From: Coriolopsis trogii
Taxonomy: Eukaryota > Basidiomycota > Agaricomycetes > Polyporales > Polyporaceae
Length of the DNA stretch: 64,000 bases
NCBI GenBank assembly: GCA_020543525.1
Contig: JAHYIO010000033.1
Coordinates: 310,001-374,000 of the forward strand
Direction of reading: 5' to 3'
Both the position numbers and the translations under genes were made by a program. Of this stretch, positions 34,742-45,239 are shown piece after piece. Each line of letters opens with the position of its first letter. Within the stretch, counting starts at the first letter, position 1. The notes beneath the pieces are model-generated. The model was not told the origin of the DNA and ran no database searches. It saw nothing but the letters and a program-made list of their open reading frames with translations.

Positions 34742-37700
34742 TCGAGCGAGCGCTAGTCCGCCGAAGGTTGCGGGAGGATTCGCAGGGTGCGAGGGTGATC
34801 AGAACGTTCAAGGAGTGTGCATGTGTGTGGAGGGAGGGGGTGTCGAGGCCGCGTCGTGTGCGTCGTTTGTGCGGGATGCGTGTTTCATGTATTTCCATGT
34901 AGACATGTATGTGCGTATGTGCGCGTGTAAGCCCGTTGGACGCGTGGCCGGTGACATGCACCTCATGGTCCCCGTATCGTGCCCGTGCGTAAAAACCCCG
35001 GGGCCACGCGTGAGGAGTGCGCCAGTGTTGGACGGCGGGCGGGTCCGAAACGATCCGTGGAAGAAGTCGGACAGACCGCAACACGATGCATTGCTTCTCA
35101 TTGACGCTGTACGTGAGGGTGAGGATGACAGAATGTCTGGGAGAACCCGTTGATTTGCGTCGTTCCTTGGCTTCCTGGGTAACGTTCCGCGGCGCTTCCT
35201 TGACCAGGCTCTGCAAAATGCCCTATCGACGTCAGTGAGCTCGGCGAAAAGAGTGGAATCCGTAAGAGGTCACATCCACCCGGTCGTACTTCGCCCGTGC
35301 TGCCGTAAACGTTTTGAGTTCTTCATCCAGGGCCGACTCCCAGTAACGCTTGCGCGTATGCGCTCCCTGAAGGACGTAAGGCTCGTGGCGTCTTTGCTTG
35401 CGAAAGGTGAGGGATATTCAGGAGGCAGATCATACCAACGAAGCCGTTGCGCGCGCGCGTAAAGCGGAGATCGCCTGGAGGAAGACGGCTGATCAGGCAA
35501 ATGCTCACCATAGAGCTGGCGCTTAGAAGGCAGGTCGTCTCGCGAGGCAGTCCGGGAAGCACTGGCGGTGTGTGCTGCGCTACTACGTCCGAGACAGCGC
35601 GTTGGACTAACCCACAGGCTCACCGGCGGTTGAAACCCCGTGTCGGTTAGCACACGTAATGCTTAATCGGAGCGGTATACCTAGGTCCTACAATATGTTG
35701 AGGACGCCTCCGAAGTCGAAGGTTGCCAACATACCAAAATTTTACTCGAAACGTCTTCAAGTTCCTTACTTCCGTTTCCAGATGCACGCCACAAGAGAAG
35801 GGACGTGGTAGCCGACTGGCATTCGTCAGCCATTGCATGTGGGTTTTGCCTCAGTCATCTCTCAGAAGGACGCAACTGAATATAGCTCGAGGCCATGGCT
35901 CTCGTAAACTTGATCGAGAACAATCCACGCACGAGGCCATAACTCCGAGCTCTGGGACAATACGGAAAGTCCTTCCGACGAACGAATGGGGACGAAGCTG
36001 TTGGCCAGTGGACCATACTACTCCGCCGGCGAAGTTCGTGGTTGGTCATGCCGGTCGGCGAACCCACAGAGGCTGTGAGTTTGGGAGGGATTGAATCGTG
36101 TTGACCAGCATTGGGAAGAAAACACCGCCACATAACAGCGGAACTACGGCTGCGGAACATGATGCTACTCAACGCGGGCCCTTGCTGCGCCGCGTTGAGT
36201 CACAGACGTTCATCGCAACAAGAGAAACGGAAACGAGACAACCGGTTTCACCTTAGCACGGTAACTCATAGGATATAAACACACTCTCAGCGCAGCCAAT
36301 CGCTGCGGAGTGGCAGGCTAATCAACTTACAGTCTGCGGACTCGGGTCCTGTCCGGGTCCGAGCTTCGTCGAGGCTACGGCTCGTTGTATCAGTCGGTTG
36401 ACAGGGATGCGGTACTCGAGAACATGCCGGTGTCACGCTTTTGGTTTGCCCTACTATAGTCATGAATATCGTGCTCGTATTCTCAAGTTGGATAAGAGAA
36501 GAGGAAATACCTGGGATCGATAACTAGTATCAGTGGCCGGCTTGCATCTTCCGGGATGCGAAACGCTCCGCACCAGCGACATTTGAATGGTCATCAATGC
36601 CGCCGCTACTAGAAACATAAGGAATTATATGCCATAGAAATATGGTTGAGATATGAGCTTCGCGAATCTGAAGAGTAGTATTCAAGACCGGTAGCGGGAG
36701 GACAGTGCCACCAAAGTTAGCCACCTACTACTTGGTCCACTGAGCAGGAGACCTTGCTACGATACAATCAGATGTCCTGTATTCCTACTCAGTCAAAAAG
36801 ATTGAATGCATGAACAGAATAGTAACGGGCACCCTGTAAGTACACACAGGAGGACCCGAACTTAGGCCGGACTGAATATACTATCTTATCAAGTTGGTGC
36901 GCGTGCATGTGGGTTATTGCTTCTTCGAAGCGTAGGAACACGAGCATATGACGTCCATGAGCTTTCTGGGTGGATAAAGAGGCAAGGTGTACGAGTTTTC
37001 GAGTGTATGGTCAGGGCATCATGGTGGATGGAAGACAACCAGGTGTTGACCAGGCGAGTCTAAGGCGGGTCGAGCCGCGCCGGGTAGACGCCCAAAAGAG
37101 TTGACGTATCCGAGCGAAGTAAGTCCGTGGTGTGAAACACGCCTTTGCTCTCCCTACAATATGCTCACGACAATCGCTCCTGCAGCACAGACGTCGCGTT
37201 TTCTGTCAGACAGTCACTATTTGCTGCGCATGTGTATGTAGTACGACTCTGGTCCTTATCATCCTTGACTGGCAGTCATCAACTGATTCAAGATGCACAT
37301 CACCGTGACTCCGCTTCGACTTTGAATTTCGGATAGGCAAGAAGCATTTGCGGCCCGTGCTTTTGTGCAAGCGGCCCGCTCGCAAGAATAAACCCTGCGA
37401 AAGCTGGAGGAGGCAATACAAAGGCTTGATGTCATGCCGGTACGTCCCTGAACATCTCCACCGCCCTCACTCATGGATCGCACATCCTCAAGTGGATACT
37501 ATAGCTACTAGATCTTGTGCTGCTGTACAGGCACCCTTGACTCTTGCTCTTGGCTAAGTTGACTCTTCATTCTCGCCATCGACAGGAGTCGTGTTCTACC
37601 CACCGGTGCTATCCGGCAAGCATTGTCCGCACTCCACGAACGGCGCGTCATTCACGAGGCCGAACAAACTCAACTGGGATACGTGATCATATACAGAAGT

Positions 37701-37854
37701 CACTTGAACGTAGGGACTTCCTGGATTCTCGTTTATCGCATCACGAGGTACGCTCCGCGCTACAGGAAGTCCGAGCCGTAGCACATCACGAAGCAAGGAA
37801 TATCCGTATAAAATGCCGCTTGCTGTAGTCCAAGATGCAGCCAACGGTCCGCTG
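34742..37854. other. Gene-poor interval around a possible small gene
   Basis: Apart from the weak minus-strand exon at 35232-35396, I see no coding exon in these 3.1 kb. From about 36.2 to 37.8 kb the sequence is AT-richer with stops in all frames. The right end should hold the promoter of the glycosidase gene. No terminal repeats were found. Confidence 0.35.
35232..35396 (-). CDS. Possible last exon of a small unknown protein
   Basis: After a potential CGCAAG acceptor, the frame reads QRRHEPYVLQGAHTRKRYWE, SALDEELKTFTAARAKYDRV, DVTSYGF and a stop at 35234-35232. Its charge pattern and aromatic residues look protein-like. Upstream exons (candidates around 35400-35570, with donors at GTGAGC and GTATGA) could not be joined in a single convincing way. 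The function is unknown. It may be a small mitochondrial-type protein, but nothing proves that. Confidence 0.35.
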   Translation of the reverse strand, partial: QRRHEPYVLQGAHTRKRYWESALDEELKTFTAARAKYDRVDVTSYGFHSFRRAH

Positions 37855-40800
37855 ATGATGCTCTGGGGACTTCTCGTATCGCTCTTTGCGTCTCTCACTG
37901 CCCGTTCTCTTGTGAACGGCCAGGATCCTTCCGGGCGTGAGTTCCTCGCGACTGTGCCGCTCGTTGGACTGACCTTGCTTGCTAGTTGCTCCGAAGGCTT
38001 TCTTGAACATCCCGCTGGGTCAAGTGAAACCGGCAGGATGGCTTCATGATCAAGTGCGCTGAATGAACAAACACGTTCGCAACGTTCTCACTTTTGGATC
38101 CCTAGTTGGTCGTGCAAGGCAATGGCCTTGCTGGACACGAACATGAGTTCTACCACTAGTGAGATACTAACTACACCACATATCCGGCTTATCGGTACTG
38201 ATATGCTCTCTGCCAGCGTTTCACAAAGTGATTGGATTGGTGGCGACTCCTATTACTCCAGTCTGGAGGAAGGTATGTAACTTGTCATCTAATGTCTAGT
38301 GTCAGGCAGCTAATCCCAGTCGACCAGCTGGAAGCTACTGGTTTGTGCGTACCAGTGGAGTTGCATGGTATTCACCCACGCTGATACGGCGACGACGATC
38401 TAGAACGGGATGGTGCCTCACGGCGTACTCATGAGCGATGCTACAATCCAGTCCCAAGTCCAGCAGTTCCTCGACTACGTTCTCGACCATCAAGATGCCA
38501 CTGGGTGGCTTGGGCCAGAAGTGAACACGACCAAGCCGCGTTATCTCTGGGGTCGTTACCCCTTCTTCTTCGGGGCGATCCAGATGGTGGAAGCGAACCC
38601 GGCCCTGACGGACCGCGTCGTGACCGCGCTCCACAAGTTCGTTTCCCTCGCGAACACGATGTTGCATGACGGCGAAGGTCTGGAAGACTGGGCGAAGACT
38701 CGTTGGGAAGACTTCGTGATGGTCCTGCAGTGGTGCGTGCATGTTGTTTGGTGTCGTCTCTGCAGGTCGTTGATATTACTCGTGCACTAGGCTGTACGAT
38801 TTCCATCCAGACGGACAGGAGGACCTCCTGATTGACACCATGAAGATGCTGAAGTGGACTGGTGATCCGTGGGAAGACGTCTTCAACGAGAAGGTGGGCT
38901 GCTCTCACACACCAGAGAAGGTTCTTGATAGTTCATGACTTATCCTTACCAGTACTTCCCTACCACGGCGGTCGATAATGTGCCCAACCCTTTCCCCGTC
39001 CTGACCTGGCACGGGGTCAACATGGCCGAGGGTCTTAAAGCCCTGCCGTCAACATACCGTTTCACCCACAACCAAAGCGGTGCGCAGTATTGTGATGCGC
39101 CGCATAGCACGTACTAATGATGTTACGCCAGACCTTGATGCTGCGAGCAAAGGATGGGACCTATTATTCAAGTACCACGGCCGCCCCTCTGGCATCTACG
39201 CTGCGGACGAATATCTGGCCGGTCTGGAAGCTGCCAGAGGGTAGGTCTTTAGTCGTCGCATAGTCACAGCTATCGTGAGCTGACGCATACCATTCGCGTA
39301 TGGTTAGGACCGAGCTCTGTCTCGTAGTGGTGAGTTACGGTAACATGATCCGTGTGGGACTGATTGCTCATCGCTCGGTCTCCAGGAAACCATGTTCTCG
39401 TATGTCTCTCCCGCTCGCATGACCCACCGGTGATAGCTTCATAGCTTTGCAGCGGGTCTTACTTGTACCAGGTCATTGGCGACCCGAAGTTCGCTGATAG
39501 GGTATGTGGGATGGAAGCATGAGGCACACAGCCTTCACTCATACATGATGTTCCAGGTCGAACGGATTACATACAATGCGCTTCCGGCTACACTTACAGG
39601 CGGTGCGTTCGAACATCCTACCCGCACACGAGAAGCATCATGTAGCTAAACATTGTGTGCAGACATGTGGTCTCGCCAGTACCTACAGCAACAGAACCAA
39701 ATCGCGGCTAAGAATATGACACCGTAGGTTCTGTCTCTCTGACTCAGCACTACCGCATTGACGCAATCTCAGGAACCCCTTCCCTAATGACGGGTGAGTT
39801 GCTCCGTGCGCCCTCTGTTCTATCTTCCTGAATCCCGGCGAAATCATAGTCCGTACTCCAATGTCTTCGGACTCGAGCCGAACTACCCGTAAGTTCTTGT
39901 TCATAGCTGCACTGGAACACCGCACGGATGTGCGGTGTACAGGAGTGCGACGCTGCGTAAATGCTCATATAGTCATATACGTTAATTACCCAGGTGTTGC
40001 ACCGTCAACCATCCGCAGGGATGGCCGAAGTTCATTAGCAACGCATTCGTCGTGACGCCAAACCAGGAGTCACTTGTTCACGTCTACCTCGGACCGTATA
40101 GTGTGAACACCTCGCTCGCCAATGGTGAGTGCCTGCGTCTCCATCTCTGCGCCACATTTCCGGTCACGGGCGTACAAGACCCATACAATTTGGCAAATAT
40201 CTCTGACACATGGGTTGCGGTCGCGTTTCACAGGGAACCAGGTCTCCGTGACGGTGGACACACTCTATCCCTTCAGCGATACGCTCACGACGACGATCAA
40301 GGCTTCGAAGGCATTCACGTACCATGTCCGGATCCCCAGCTGGGTGACCAAGGGTACCATTGCGGTGAACGGCGGAGCGGCAAAGGCCGTGTCCCCGTCC
40401 AACGGCCTGCACTCTCTTGCGGTGAAAGCGGGGACCACCAAGTTCACGCTGAACCTCCCTGCGGATATCACTATAGGTGCTTACACATCTATCCGGCCTC
40501 GAACGTACAGAGCTGCGCTGACCGCCCGTCGCCGTCCTCCCCCAACAGAGTCTCGCCCGCACGGGTCGGTCGCGGTCCACCGGGGCCCGCTCCACTACGC
40601 GTTCGACATTACACGGACCGAGAAGGTGCTCGCGACGAACGCGCAAGAGAAGCGAGCCGTAGACCTCGAGTTTGACGCAGAGGGGACTTGGCAGTACGCG
40701 ATCGACCCCTCGACGCTCATCTTCCACGGGAGCACGCCGGCGGGGGGCAAGCTCCCGTCCCCGGTGTTCGACTCGGGCCTGCCGCCGTTCACGATCAGCG

Positions 40801-41036
40801 CGCTGGCGTGCCCCGTCGACTGGGCGGTTGCTGGGGACACCTTCGCTGCGGCGCCGCCGACGAATCCGGCCTGCAGAGGCCCTGCGACGAACATCACGCT
40901 GTGGCCGTTCGGAGTAAGTGACTTGAGGCTGTTCTCTCACTGGAGTCAGGGACCGGATGCTGAACGAGCGATTCACTTCTTGGTGCAGGCGACCAAGCTG
41001 CGCATTGGAGAGTTCCCGACCTTCAAGGCGACGTGA
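37855..41036 (+). CDS. Secreted GH127-like glycosidase (DUF1680, beta-L-arabinofuranosidase family)
   Basis: The family has an (alpha/alpha)6 barrel and a Cys-nucleophile retaining mechanism; many members release L-arabinofuranose from plant glycoproteins or polysaccharides. The N-terminus at 37855 is a signal peptide (MMLWGLLVSLFASLTARSLV) followed by NGQDPSG, spliced to LAPKAFLNIPLGQVKPAGWL. An alternative in-frame ATG lies at 37813. Family landmarks: VVQGNGLAGHEHEFYH, SDWIGGDSYYSSLEEAGSYW, NGMVPHGVLMSDA, TKPRYLWGRYPFFFGAIQMV, FPVLTWHGVNMAEGLKALPS, TELCLVVETMFS, DRVERITYNALPATLTGDMW, then NYPCCTVNHPQGWPKF, the Cys-Cys active-site motif. A C-terminal beta domain carries VDTLYPFSDTLTTTIKASKA, FTYHVRIPSWVT and GSVAVHRGPLHYAFDI. 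About fifteen short introns are required. The stop is at 41034-41036. Confidence 0.85.
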
Positions 41037-41659
41037 GCGACAGCGACGGTCACGCCCCGGAGACGGAGACACGAGGACGGTTCCATGCAGACCGGTTGAA
41101 GCCGACTCGGAGTGACACGCCGCCTGGGGACCAGTCTGTCCGATATCAAGAGTTTCATGTGTAGCGTAGTGGCATCGTCAAGCAGAATGGATTGTCTCGG
41201 GGAGAAGTGCTACCACCGAGCCGTGTCACGACGCGGTTGTGGCAAAGACGAGACGCGACGCGACGCGTTCGCCAAGGCACGTGCACTTTGAGTGGTATGG
41301 CGCTCCAGCTCCGCCAGTGTTCCAGGGTTCGCGCAACGGTCCGTGCGGTGTGGCACAGGTCGTGAGTGGGTCGGCCGCCGTTGTCTGAAACTCAGGTCGT
41401 GTAAGACAGAAACGCGTGGCGGCGGCGGCGGTGGACACAGTGGCACGGCGGAACAGATGCGGGGGCGATCATTGGCGCCGGTAGCGCTCCGCCTCCTGCG
41501 GTGGCCCGGCAGCCCGCGCCCAGTTGGCATTCGCCGTCCACCTCTCCTGCCATTGTTGACGTGCTCGCCCTCCCGACTCCTCTCCTCGCCGTCGCCCGCA
41601 CTCCAGACGTTCCACAACCACCCGGCTGCCTCCCAGATCTCCCCCACGACCAACCTCCC
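41037..41659. other. Intergenic, SDS3 promoter side
   Basis: About 620 bp. The sequence upstream of 41660 stays open in one frame, but no in-frame ATG precedes 41660. An ATG at 41457 in another frame (MRGRSLAPV) could belong to an extra 5' exon. No repeat was seen. Confidence 0.4.
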
Positions 41660-42872
41660 ATGCCACCACAGCCAGGAGTCTTCGCGGTATCGCATTCCTC
41701 CTCCCACAAAGTCCGGGCTGGGCCCGCATCTGAAGTCGCCACCGTCAACACTCTACACTACGAGTCCGTCGCTGGGCCGAGCTCCAGGCCACACCCACAT
41801 GGTGAGCTCCTGTCCCTGCATTCTGTTCGAGGTGGGGAGCTCCCAACCTAACACCCGATGTGTCCAGGGGAAGACCCTAAGAAAGACAAACGAAGAAAGG
41901 AGGTTGTAGGCAAACTATCGAAGGAGATGGCAGATAGACGAGAAGAGTACGTCCCCTTCCCACTCCGTGTCAGGGTGCCCTCCTCACCAGAACATGGGTT
42001 CCACCTACCCCAGCATCGGTCGCCATTACGCAGAGACCATCTCCGACCTCCACAGCCTGTCCATCCAACTCTCCACGCGTCCCGAGACCTCCCCCGCCTA
42101 CAACCTCAGACTTTATCCTATCACCCTCGAGCGCGGCGCGGTCCTCTCAGCGATCGAGCTCCAAGAGCGGCACGCCCTCCAAGTTGCCCAGACCGCCTAC
42201 GAAGAAGAACGGGAGCGGATCGAGGAAGAGTGGAAGCGGGGCCACGACCGTATCCGCGAGCGCATGCTCGAAGGCATCGAAGAACGGCGCAAACGCGCTC
42301 GAGAGGAGAAGGATGGGGAGGGCACGGTCGCCGGTGAGTGTCCCGAATTTGACTGTGGCCATGCGTTGGTCCCCTCGTCCGCTGCCCTGCGCGCTAACGT
42401 GTAAACATGGGGCACGCGTACTCTAGACGGCGGCGGCGATCCCCAGTCGCGTCCGCACATCACTCGCAAGCTCCGCAATAAACTGGGAGGCGCCTCGACG
42501 CCTCCAACGCCTGTGTCAGGAGGACCTGGGGTCAACGGCACCAACGGGTCTAATACCTCTGGTGCCGTCGTCACAGGACCCTTCCTTAACCCGCACTCGC
42601 TCTCTGTAGACGAGCTGCCCTCCGCCTTCCCGCTCTCGCTCATCATCGGCAACTCGGGCGGTGGGCAGAGCCATGGTGGTGGTGCGGGCGGTGGTGGGAA
42701 TGGCCGGAGGCGGCCAAAGGGTGCTGGTCAAGCACAAGACCGGAACTTCAAGGGCTTGAACCTCTTCCCGCCCATGAAGGAATCCGAGTACGAGGCCGAC
42801 TTGGTTGAGATCAGGAGAGGTAGCAATAGAAGGCGGAGGGCCGCAGCCGGTGGTCTCGCGGGGAAAGCATGA
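41660..42872 (+). CDS. SDS3: Sds3-like subunit of the Sin3/Rpd3 histone deacetylase complex
   Basis: Sds3 (SUDS3/BRMS1 family) is a coiled-coil scaffold of the large Rpd3/Sin3 deacetylase complex. Exon 1 (41660-41801) is MPPQPGVFAVSHSSSHKVRA and so on. Exon 2 (from 41868) gives GEDPKKDKRRKEVVGKLSKE, MADRREE. The join GA|CATCGG after acceptor CCCCAG gives DRREDIGRHYAETISDLHSL. The Sds3 core continues with TSPAYNLRLYPITLERGAVL, SAIELQERHALQVAQTAYEE, then a long charged helix (ERIEEEWKRGHDRIRERMLE, RRKRAREEKDGE). The C-terminal exon holds PHITRKLRNKLGG, Gly-rich and Ser-rich stretches, LNLFPPMKESEYEADLVEIR and a basic end. The stop is at 42870-42872. The start is the first ATG in this frame; an earlier exon is possible. 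Confidence 0.82.
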
Positions 42873-43461
42873 CTCTCATGTTCTCTATATTGTAAGTTGG
42901 GTCTCTGCTCTGTTCCAACTGTCAACTTATGCTCCGCCTCGTTACCCCAGCTGTATCAGTATCGCTTGTGTTGTGCTCTCTACGTATATCTATGCCATCC
43001 TGTCTCTTGGTCTTACAGCCGCCCATCACTCCGGGAAAACCGGAGATGTATCCGGGCCGGTCACACCGATGTCTAGAGTCACATACGGCGTAAACCTCTT
43101 GTGGCCGATCATGGCGCACAAATCCCCTCCTTTGTTCAGATGTACCGCATCAATGGCCTGGATGGGGCCCACTGTGGGTGTTACAGTTGTAGTGATGGTG
43201 AACACAGCTTGTCTTACATTGACGCAAAGGATACAGCCAAAGAGCCTGCGGTCGGTCGAGGATGCTTTATCGCATGCAGCAAGGAGTTGATCACCAAAGG
43301 CCGGTGAGTGGCGGTCGTCGTTGACAAAAGCCTGCTTGCCAGTGACTACATTGAAGCTAAACTTTGACTACTTGTCTCAACCTCCTTTACTAACGAGCTT
43401 GTGGCCCTCTAGCAGTCCCTATAAGAACGGGAGGCCGTTATGAGCAGGCTAATTCCAAACT
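42873..43461. other. Intergenic upstream of the Gag-like pair
   Basis: About 590 bp between SDS3 and the first Gag-like gene. No long terminal repeat, primer-binding site or coding exon could be identified. Confidence 0.4.
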
Positions 43462-44685
43462 ATGCAGAACTCCGTCTCCTCATCTACACGCGCCTCAATG
43501 GGGCACCAGAAGTGCTATCCCGCCACCATCTCATCTCCACTTTCCCAAAGTTGGACAAATCCTTGGAATGGGTCCTCGAACGGCGTGTCCACATCAAGCT
43601 CGCAACCCGAAGCATCCCCAGAGTCCCCGCCACGGAGCAACAGCCTCGCAGAGCCGTCGACCACCTCACTGCCACAAGTCATCGTGACGCCTCCTAACCC
43701 GACTAATGCAGGCGAGGGCTGCAGAGGCTCGGAAGTGTATGTTCTGACCCGTGACGACCTCATTCAAATTGTGGCCGCCGTTCAGGTCCTCTCAACCACG
43801 CCGCAAACTGAATCTCGAAGTCAGGCCCAGAGCCATGGTCAAGGTTTGAGCGACGCGACTCCCAACCGCACACCTCGTACCCCTGTTCCTGTCCTGCCGT
43901 CCCACTCTGAATGGGACACGAGTTGGAGCGCTCTGCGATTCGAATTCCCGCTCATCGCGGATGACATCCTGCTCGCCATCATGAACAACTCGTTCCGCCC
44001 CCAAGACCTGCACAAGCTCGACTCTGACTCGGCCCGCCGGCACGGACGCGTCATCTACGACACGCAGAGGCAGGGACAAGGGTCGGCGGGGACGAGCGTC
44101 GCGGACTACCCCGACCTGCACTCGCTCCTCGACCCTCTCTCGACGTACTTCCGGATCCTGCTCATGATTCTCACCGACGGGCGGACGGTGCGCCAGCTCG
44201 CGCAGGGCTCGCACCGGTACGTCGCGCGGCTGGTCGAGCTCGAGGGGCGGTACGAGTGGGGCGCGGTGCTCGCGTACCACTTTGGCTTCCATCGCGCGCG
44301 GCTGGGGGACATGTACAGGGGCGAGTACGGGAGGTGGGGCTCGCTCGACTTGGGCCTCCAGGCGGAGCACCTTACGGGGAGGGAGAAGGGGTACCCCGGA
44401 CCCGGACGTGGGTGGGGTACGGGGACCTTCGTGCCCGGTGCACGTCTAGCCGGCGGCGGGGGAGGGGCGGGAGGGGGACTGGGCGGGGTCGTTGCAAGCA
44501 TGTGCGCCCCGGACGAGGAGTCGAAGATGTGTCCGTGGTTCAACCGGGGCTCGTGCCACTCGCCGTGTGGCTATGGGTGGGTGCACCGGTGCGATGCGTG
44601 CGGGTCGAAGGATCATCCATTCCCGGACTGCTCGATTGCGCCGCGCGCTCTTCATATGCGCGACTCGCGCGGCATGGGCGTGTAG
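43462..44685 (+). CDS. Gag-like zinc-knuckle protein A, intronless
   Basis: An uninterrupted 407-residue frame. Residues 1-150 are Ser/Thr/Pro/Gln-rich and probably disordered. A helical core of about 150 residues follows: WSALRFEFPLIADDILLAIM, SFRPQDLHKLDSDSARRHGR, YPDLHSLLDPLSTYFRILL, AQGSHRYVARLVELEGRYEW, AVLAYHFGFHRARLGDMY. After a Gly-rich linker comes a compact double finger: C-x7-C-x3-C-x5-H (CPWFNRGSCHSPCGYGWVH) running into C-x2-C-x4-H-x4-C (CDACGSKDHPFPDC), the retroviral-type CCHC knuckle spacing. The layout resembles a retroelement Gag with capsid-like core and nucleocapsid finger. There is no protease, reverse transcriptase or integrase nearby. It shares core and fingers with the gene at 45240, so it looks like a domesticated or solo Gag-like family rather than a live element. 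Its function is unknown. Confidence 0.8.
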   Translation: MQNSVSSSTRASMGHQKCYPATISSPLSQSWTNPWNGSSNGVSTSSSQPEASPESPPRSNSLAEPSTTSLPQVIVTPPNPTNAGEGCRGSEVYVLTRDDLIQIVAAVQVLSTTPQTESRSQAQSHGQGLSDATPNRTPRTPVPVLPSHSEWDTSWSALRFEFPLIADDILLAIMNNSFRPQDLHKLDSDSARRHGRVIYDTQRQGQGSAGTSVADYPDLHSLLDPLSTYFRILLMILTDGRTVRQLAQGSHRYVARLVELEGRYEWGAVLAYHFGFHRARLGDMYRGEYGRWGSLDLGLQAEHLTGREKGYPGPGRGWGTGTFVPGARLAGGGGGAGGGLGGVVASMCAPDEESKMCPWFNRGSCHSPCGYGWVHRCDACGSKDHPFPDCSIAPRALHMRDSRGMGV

Positions 44686-45239
44686 CCGTAGTTGACCGTT
44701 ACATATATGCCTCTGGTCTCTCCGCTGGCGGCCGTCACCGCGACTCTGAGTCGTAAATAGAGTGATAGCTTCCATAATTCTATGTTGTATGTTGTATGTG
44801 CAATGATCATGTCAAGCATGCTTTTCTCATAATTTCTGTTCCATGAGATATCGTTTCGGCCTGAATTGCAAGGTATTGAAAAGTGTTGTAACTTGAGAGA
44901 TTGATCATGCTCAAAGACATCGGGCGGCTATGCCCTACCGGAATGTGCCACCCGTGCGCGTGAGGGTTGACATCACTAAGGGCGCCCTGCCACTCTGTTC
45001 CTGCTATGTACCTCGATGCAATTGAAACGTTAACAGCAATGACGACTCTCTTGCGAATCTCTTGCCAACCGTCACTCCAAGAGCACATTGCTGCCGAATG
45101 GTGCTTGTGCCGCCGTGCATCATTACCACAGCAGACAATGGATCGCTTTCTTGACTTATGGGCGACCGTCCTTTGCGGGCTAGCTATCGGCTAGCTCGAC
45201 TTATAGCCTCCACCAGTCAAGAGCCTGGAAAGTCTTGCC
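44686..45239. other. Spacer between the Gag-like paralogues
   Basis: About 550 bp with no recognised coding exon and no clear direct repeat of the 5' or 3' flanks of the two genes. It is AT-richer than the genes. Confidence 0.4.

Noticed and set aside
33924..35153. A single 409-codon plus-strand frame
   Set aside because: Its first part is a genuine TFIIIC zinc-finger exon, but it then reads through an intron and out of frame; the spliced model ends at 34741.
41292..41909. Long plus-strand frame preceding SDS3
   Set aside because: It opens at a non-ATG codon and ends in Sds3 exon 2 read in the wrong frame; only an ATG at 41457 leaves room for an alternative 5' exon.
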